Shown piece by piece: positions 8,233-10,159 of a stretch of 10,159 nucleotides of DNA. The notes beneath the pieces are model-generated. The model was not told the DNA's origin. It ran no database searches and saw only the letters and a list, made by a program, of their open reading frames with translations. Positions within the stretch are counted from its first letter, which is position 1. Each line of letters begins with the position of its first letter. The stretch is from Baffinella frigidus. Its lineage: Eukaryota > Cryptophyceae > Cryptomonadales > Baffinellaceae. Location of the stretch: contig MU647073.1 of assembly GCA_026770585.1 (NCBI GenBank), positions 210,190-220,348 on the forward strand. The letters are read 5' to 3'. The position numbers were made by a program, and so were the translations under genes.

Positions 8233-8373
8233 ACTCCAAGGGCCACTTTTGACGTGATGGGGTCAATCAAAAGTTGACGTAAGGGCAGAATCCCTGAAAA
8301 GGACCCGAAAAGGGGGGATTCCGCCAAAAGTTGACTCGAGGGTGAGTTGACTTTTGCGATCGCCTCCCCTCAG
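8233..8373. repeat. TTGAC-rich repeat, copy 1, abutting HSBP1
   Basis: It matches 8903-9051 over its whole length: ACTCCAAGGG, GACGTGATGG, AAAAGTTGACGTAAGGG, GGACCCGAAAAGGGGGGATT, CCGCCAAAAGTTGACTCGA and GAGTTGACTTTTGCGATCGC. It starts 27 bases upstream of the HSBP1 ATG, so it probably forms the promoter or 5' UTR. Several TTGAC and TGACGT words are present. Both copies keep a similar minus-strand frame around ITSKV(A/T)LGV, so the repeat could also be a decayed coding repeat. Confidence 0.88.
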
Positions 8374-8763
8374 GTTATTTAGTGGGAAAATCAGAAATGG
8401 CTCCAATGTCACGAACTATGATGCCTCCAACTTTTCTGCCCCTGATTAAAACAAAAAACTTTTGTTCGCAAAGTTGTAGGCCTTGAAAAATTGTGCATCT
8501 TTGTTGTCCCAAGGTTTCTGCGAAGATGGGTGGAAGGGTGTGCAAAACCAGATGCGGTGGTTTTGGGGGAGTCATATTTTGAGTATGTTTGCGGGCCTCT
8601 GATGCCCCAGATTCATTGAGCGGGTCTGAAGGGGACCTTTTGAGGATTCTAGAACCGTCGAGAAAAGTGAAATGAGCCCAGGGGGTCGAAAGTTACAACC
8701 AATCGAGTGCCTGACGGGCCCGCCTCGGGACCGGGAATCCCTGCAAAGCCTCGTTTTGAGGTC
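8374..8763. other. Stretch without a supported gene
   Basis: Moderately AT-rich compared with the left half. Minus-strand frames at 8375-8575 and 8572-8796 are open but show no family features or splice pattern that I can support. No repeats internal to the window were found here. Confidence 0.4.
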
Positions 8764-8864
8764 CTTCCTCCTCTTAGTGCTAAAATCTGAGACCACATTT
8801 GTCTACCAACTTTCAATTCTATTTCACAAATGTGCTCTCAGATTTTAGCACTAAGAGGGGGAAG
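8764..8864. mobile_element. 101-bp fold-back element
   Basis: Arms 8764-8802 and 8826-8864 (39 bases) start CTTCC(T/C)CCTCTTAGTGC and contain TAAAATCTGAGA. Two mismatches, 23-base loop. The flanks show no clear target-site duplication. It sits between the two TTGAC-rich repeats. A structured RNA is an alternative to a mobile element. Confidence 0.82.
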
Positions 8865-8902
8865 ATCATGTCCCTAGGCAAAAGCTCTACTTCTCCACCC
8901 TC

Positions 8903-9051
8903 ACTCCAAGGGTCACTTTAGACGTGATGGGGGTCAACCAAAAGTTGACGTAAGGGTAGAATCCACCGAAAAGGACCCGAAAAGGGGGGATTCCGCCAAA
9001 AGTTGACTCGATGGTGCGGGTGAGTTGACTTTTGCGATCGCCTCCCCTCAG
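8903..9051. repeat. TTGAC-rich repeat, copy 2
   Basis: Direct copy of 8233-8373 at an offset of about 670-680 bases, with one short insertion (TGGTGCGG near 9012). It ends CTCCCCTCAG, and the following TCTAGCGCAGCTCAA recurs at 9495-9508 after CCTCTCCTCAGA. Confidence 0.88.
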
Positions 9052-9732
9052 TCTAGCGCAGCTCAACTGTACATTAGAGGAAACCCCAACACAACCACAT
9101 CTTTCTCGTTTCACCTCTGGTGTCTTGACTGATTCCACCTCACACCCCCACACAACCCCCCTCACCTTCTGGGGTATCCGTGGTTGGAGCTTTTACACTT
9201 CAACCATGGGATACCATGAGCCTCATACAGGCTGACTTGGGTTCGGTGTGTGTTCAGTGAGCATGGGAGCGATGTCGCATACCTTCACCCACTCCAAGAG
9301 AGCCACCCTGTATCTTCTCTTCACGAGCCTGTGCACTGGAGAGCTAAACGCGATCCGAAAGCAAAAATGCTTTCTCTGCAGTCCTTTGTACGGAAGGGCG
9401 TGTCGTTGGCGTATGTCGGGAGAAATTAAAACCTAAACGACTTGCAGATCTTTTTTAAGGACCTAAATGACGGAAAGATTGCCTCTCCTCAGATCTAGCG
9501 CAGCTCAAACAGCACCAAATTTTGTTTGGTTCTGTGCTGCCGAAGTGGTCAAATCTGGACATAAAATTGGTACCTTGCGCGGCACATCTCCTCTCAGGCA
9601 ATTTCTGTCGTGTAACTGTTGCACACTTTAATAAAGCTCCAATTTCTCAATTGAAACCCTTATGTGTTTTGGGGGCAAACCCTCAACACTTACCCTGTGA
9701 CACAGGCGGTGCTTTTGCCCGCCACACTGAAA
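9052..9732. other. Stretch without a supported gene
   Basis: Contains a short duplication (CCTCAGTCTAGCGCAGCTCAA at 9046-9066; CTCAGATCTAGCGCAGCTCAA at 9488-9508) and an AATAAA at 9631-9636, which could be a poly(A) signal or chance. Plus-strand frames at 9248-9436 and 9522-9737 are open for 62 and 71 codons but show nothing I recognise. An unknown gene with short exons cannot be excluded. Confidence 0.4.
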
Positions 9733-10060
9733 CCTAAACCCAACCCCCAAAAACCTGAACCCCAAATTCAGACCCCTTCAACACTGAAACCTGAAACCTG
9801 AACCCTGCACCATACACCCTAAACGCTAAACCTCAAACGCTAAACGCTAAACGCTAAACCGTAAACCATAAAACAAAAACCAAAAACCATAAATCAAAAA
9901 CCATAAACCAAAAACCATAAACCATAAACCATAAACCATTAACCCAAAGCCCTAATTCAAAATCCTAAATCCTGAATCCAAAACCATAAACCATAAACCC
10001 TGAACCCTAAACTCTCAAACCTAAACCCTATATCCTTAACCCTCAATCCTAAACCCCAAA
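9733..10060 (+). repeat. Degenerate telomere-like heptamers, in sub-families
   Basis: Mostly 7-base units on the C/A-rich strand: CCTGAAA/CCCTGAA near 9780-9805, CGCTAAA near 9813-9858, CCATAAA and CCAAAAA near 9864-9940, then mixed CCCTAAA, CCCTCAA and others. Neighbouring units share the same variant, so variants appear to have spread locally by tandem amplification. Confidence 0.9.
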
Positions 10061-10144
10061 CCCTAAACCCTAAACCCTAAACCCTAAACCCTAAACCCTA
10101 AACCCTAAACCCTAAACCCTAAACCCTAAACCCTAAACCCTAAA
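10061..10144 (+). repeat. Perfect CCCTAAA array, 12 units
   Basis: Twelve uninterrupted copies of CCCTAAA, the complement of the plant/algal-type telomere repeat TTTAGGG. It is followed by two CCCTGAA-type units to the window edge. Its C-rich strand reads toward the right edge. Confidence 0.95.
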
Positions 10145-10159
10145 CCCTGAACCCTGAAC

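Noticed and set aside
8375-8796. Two overlapping minus-strand genes
   Set aside because: Frames of 66 and 74 codons without family features, splice pattern or repeat support; kept only as an unresolved stretch.
9248-9737. Two plus-strand small genes
   Set aside because: Open for 62 and 71 codons but no recognised motif, and the codon choice is not distinguishable from background by eye.
10061-10159. True chromosome end at the right edge
   Set aside because: The strand orientation is opposite to that of a right telomere; recorded as a finding instead.

Overview
The window is nuclear DNA of a eukaryote, most likely a GC-rich single-celled alga or related protist. It holds two recognisable spliced genes, TTTAGGG-type telomere-like repeats, and many short inverted-repeat elements. 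I cannot fix the lineage from the sequence. Cryptophyte, haptophyte and dinoflagellate are all possible, and my weak impression of having seen the 121-bp element's translations in algal predicted proteomes is not evidence.

Bases 1-5794, plus strand: the 3' end of a large ARF guanine-nucleotide exchange factor gene of the GBF1/GNOM type, read as six in-phase exons (A to F) and ending at a TAG at 5792-5794. The exons lie in the expected order. Around each of exons A, B, C and E, and around the gene's 3' end, are extra, mostly broken copies of that segment or its splice junction. The introns are filled with minisatellites, telomere-like heptamers and fold-back elements. The intron between exons C and D (3265-3540) has no GT dinucleotide at all, so it must start with GC if it is spliced.

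Bases 5753-7473: the last codons and 3' flank of that gene are repeated two more times, each copy followed by a member of a 121-bp terminal-inverted-repeat (TIR) family. Several unrelated fold-back elements follow.

Bases 7738-8206, minus strand: a complete three-exon gene for heat shock factor binding protein 1 (HSBP1), 73 residues, tail-to-tail with the ARF-GEF gene. It is the best-supported gene here. None of its exons is reported whole in a simple ORF scan, because they are short.

Bases 8233-9051: two copies of a TTGAC-rich repeat of about 145 bp, one ending 27 bases upstream of the HSBP1 start codon, with a 39-bp-arm fold-back between them. Bases 9052-9732 hold no gene I can support.

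Bases 9733-10159: degenerate telomere-like heptamers that sharpen into 12 perfect CCCTAAA units at 10061-10144. The C-rich strand runs toward the right edge, which is the wrong orientation for a chromosome end on that side, so the array is interstitial, inverted or at an assembly break.

Nothing here looks bacterial: there are no operons, ribosome binding sites, CRISPR arrays, tRNAs or rRNAs that I can see.
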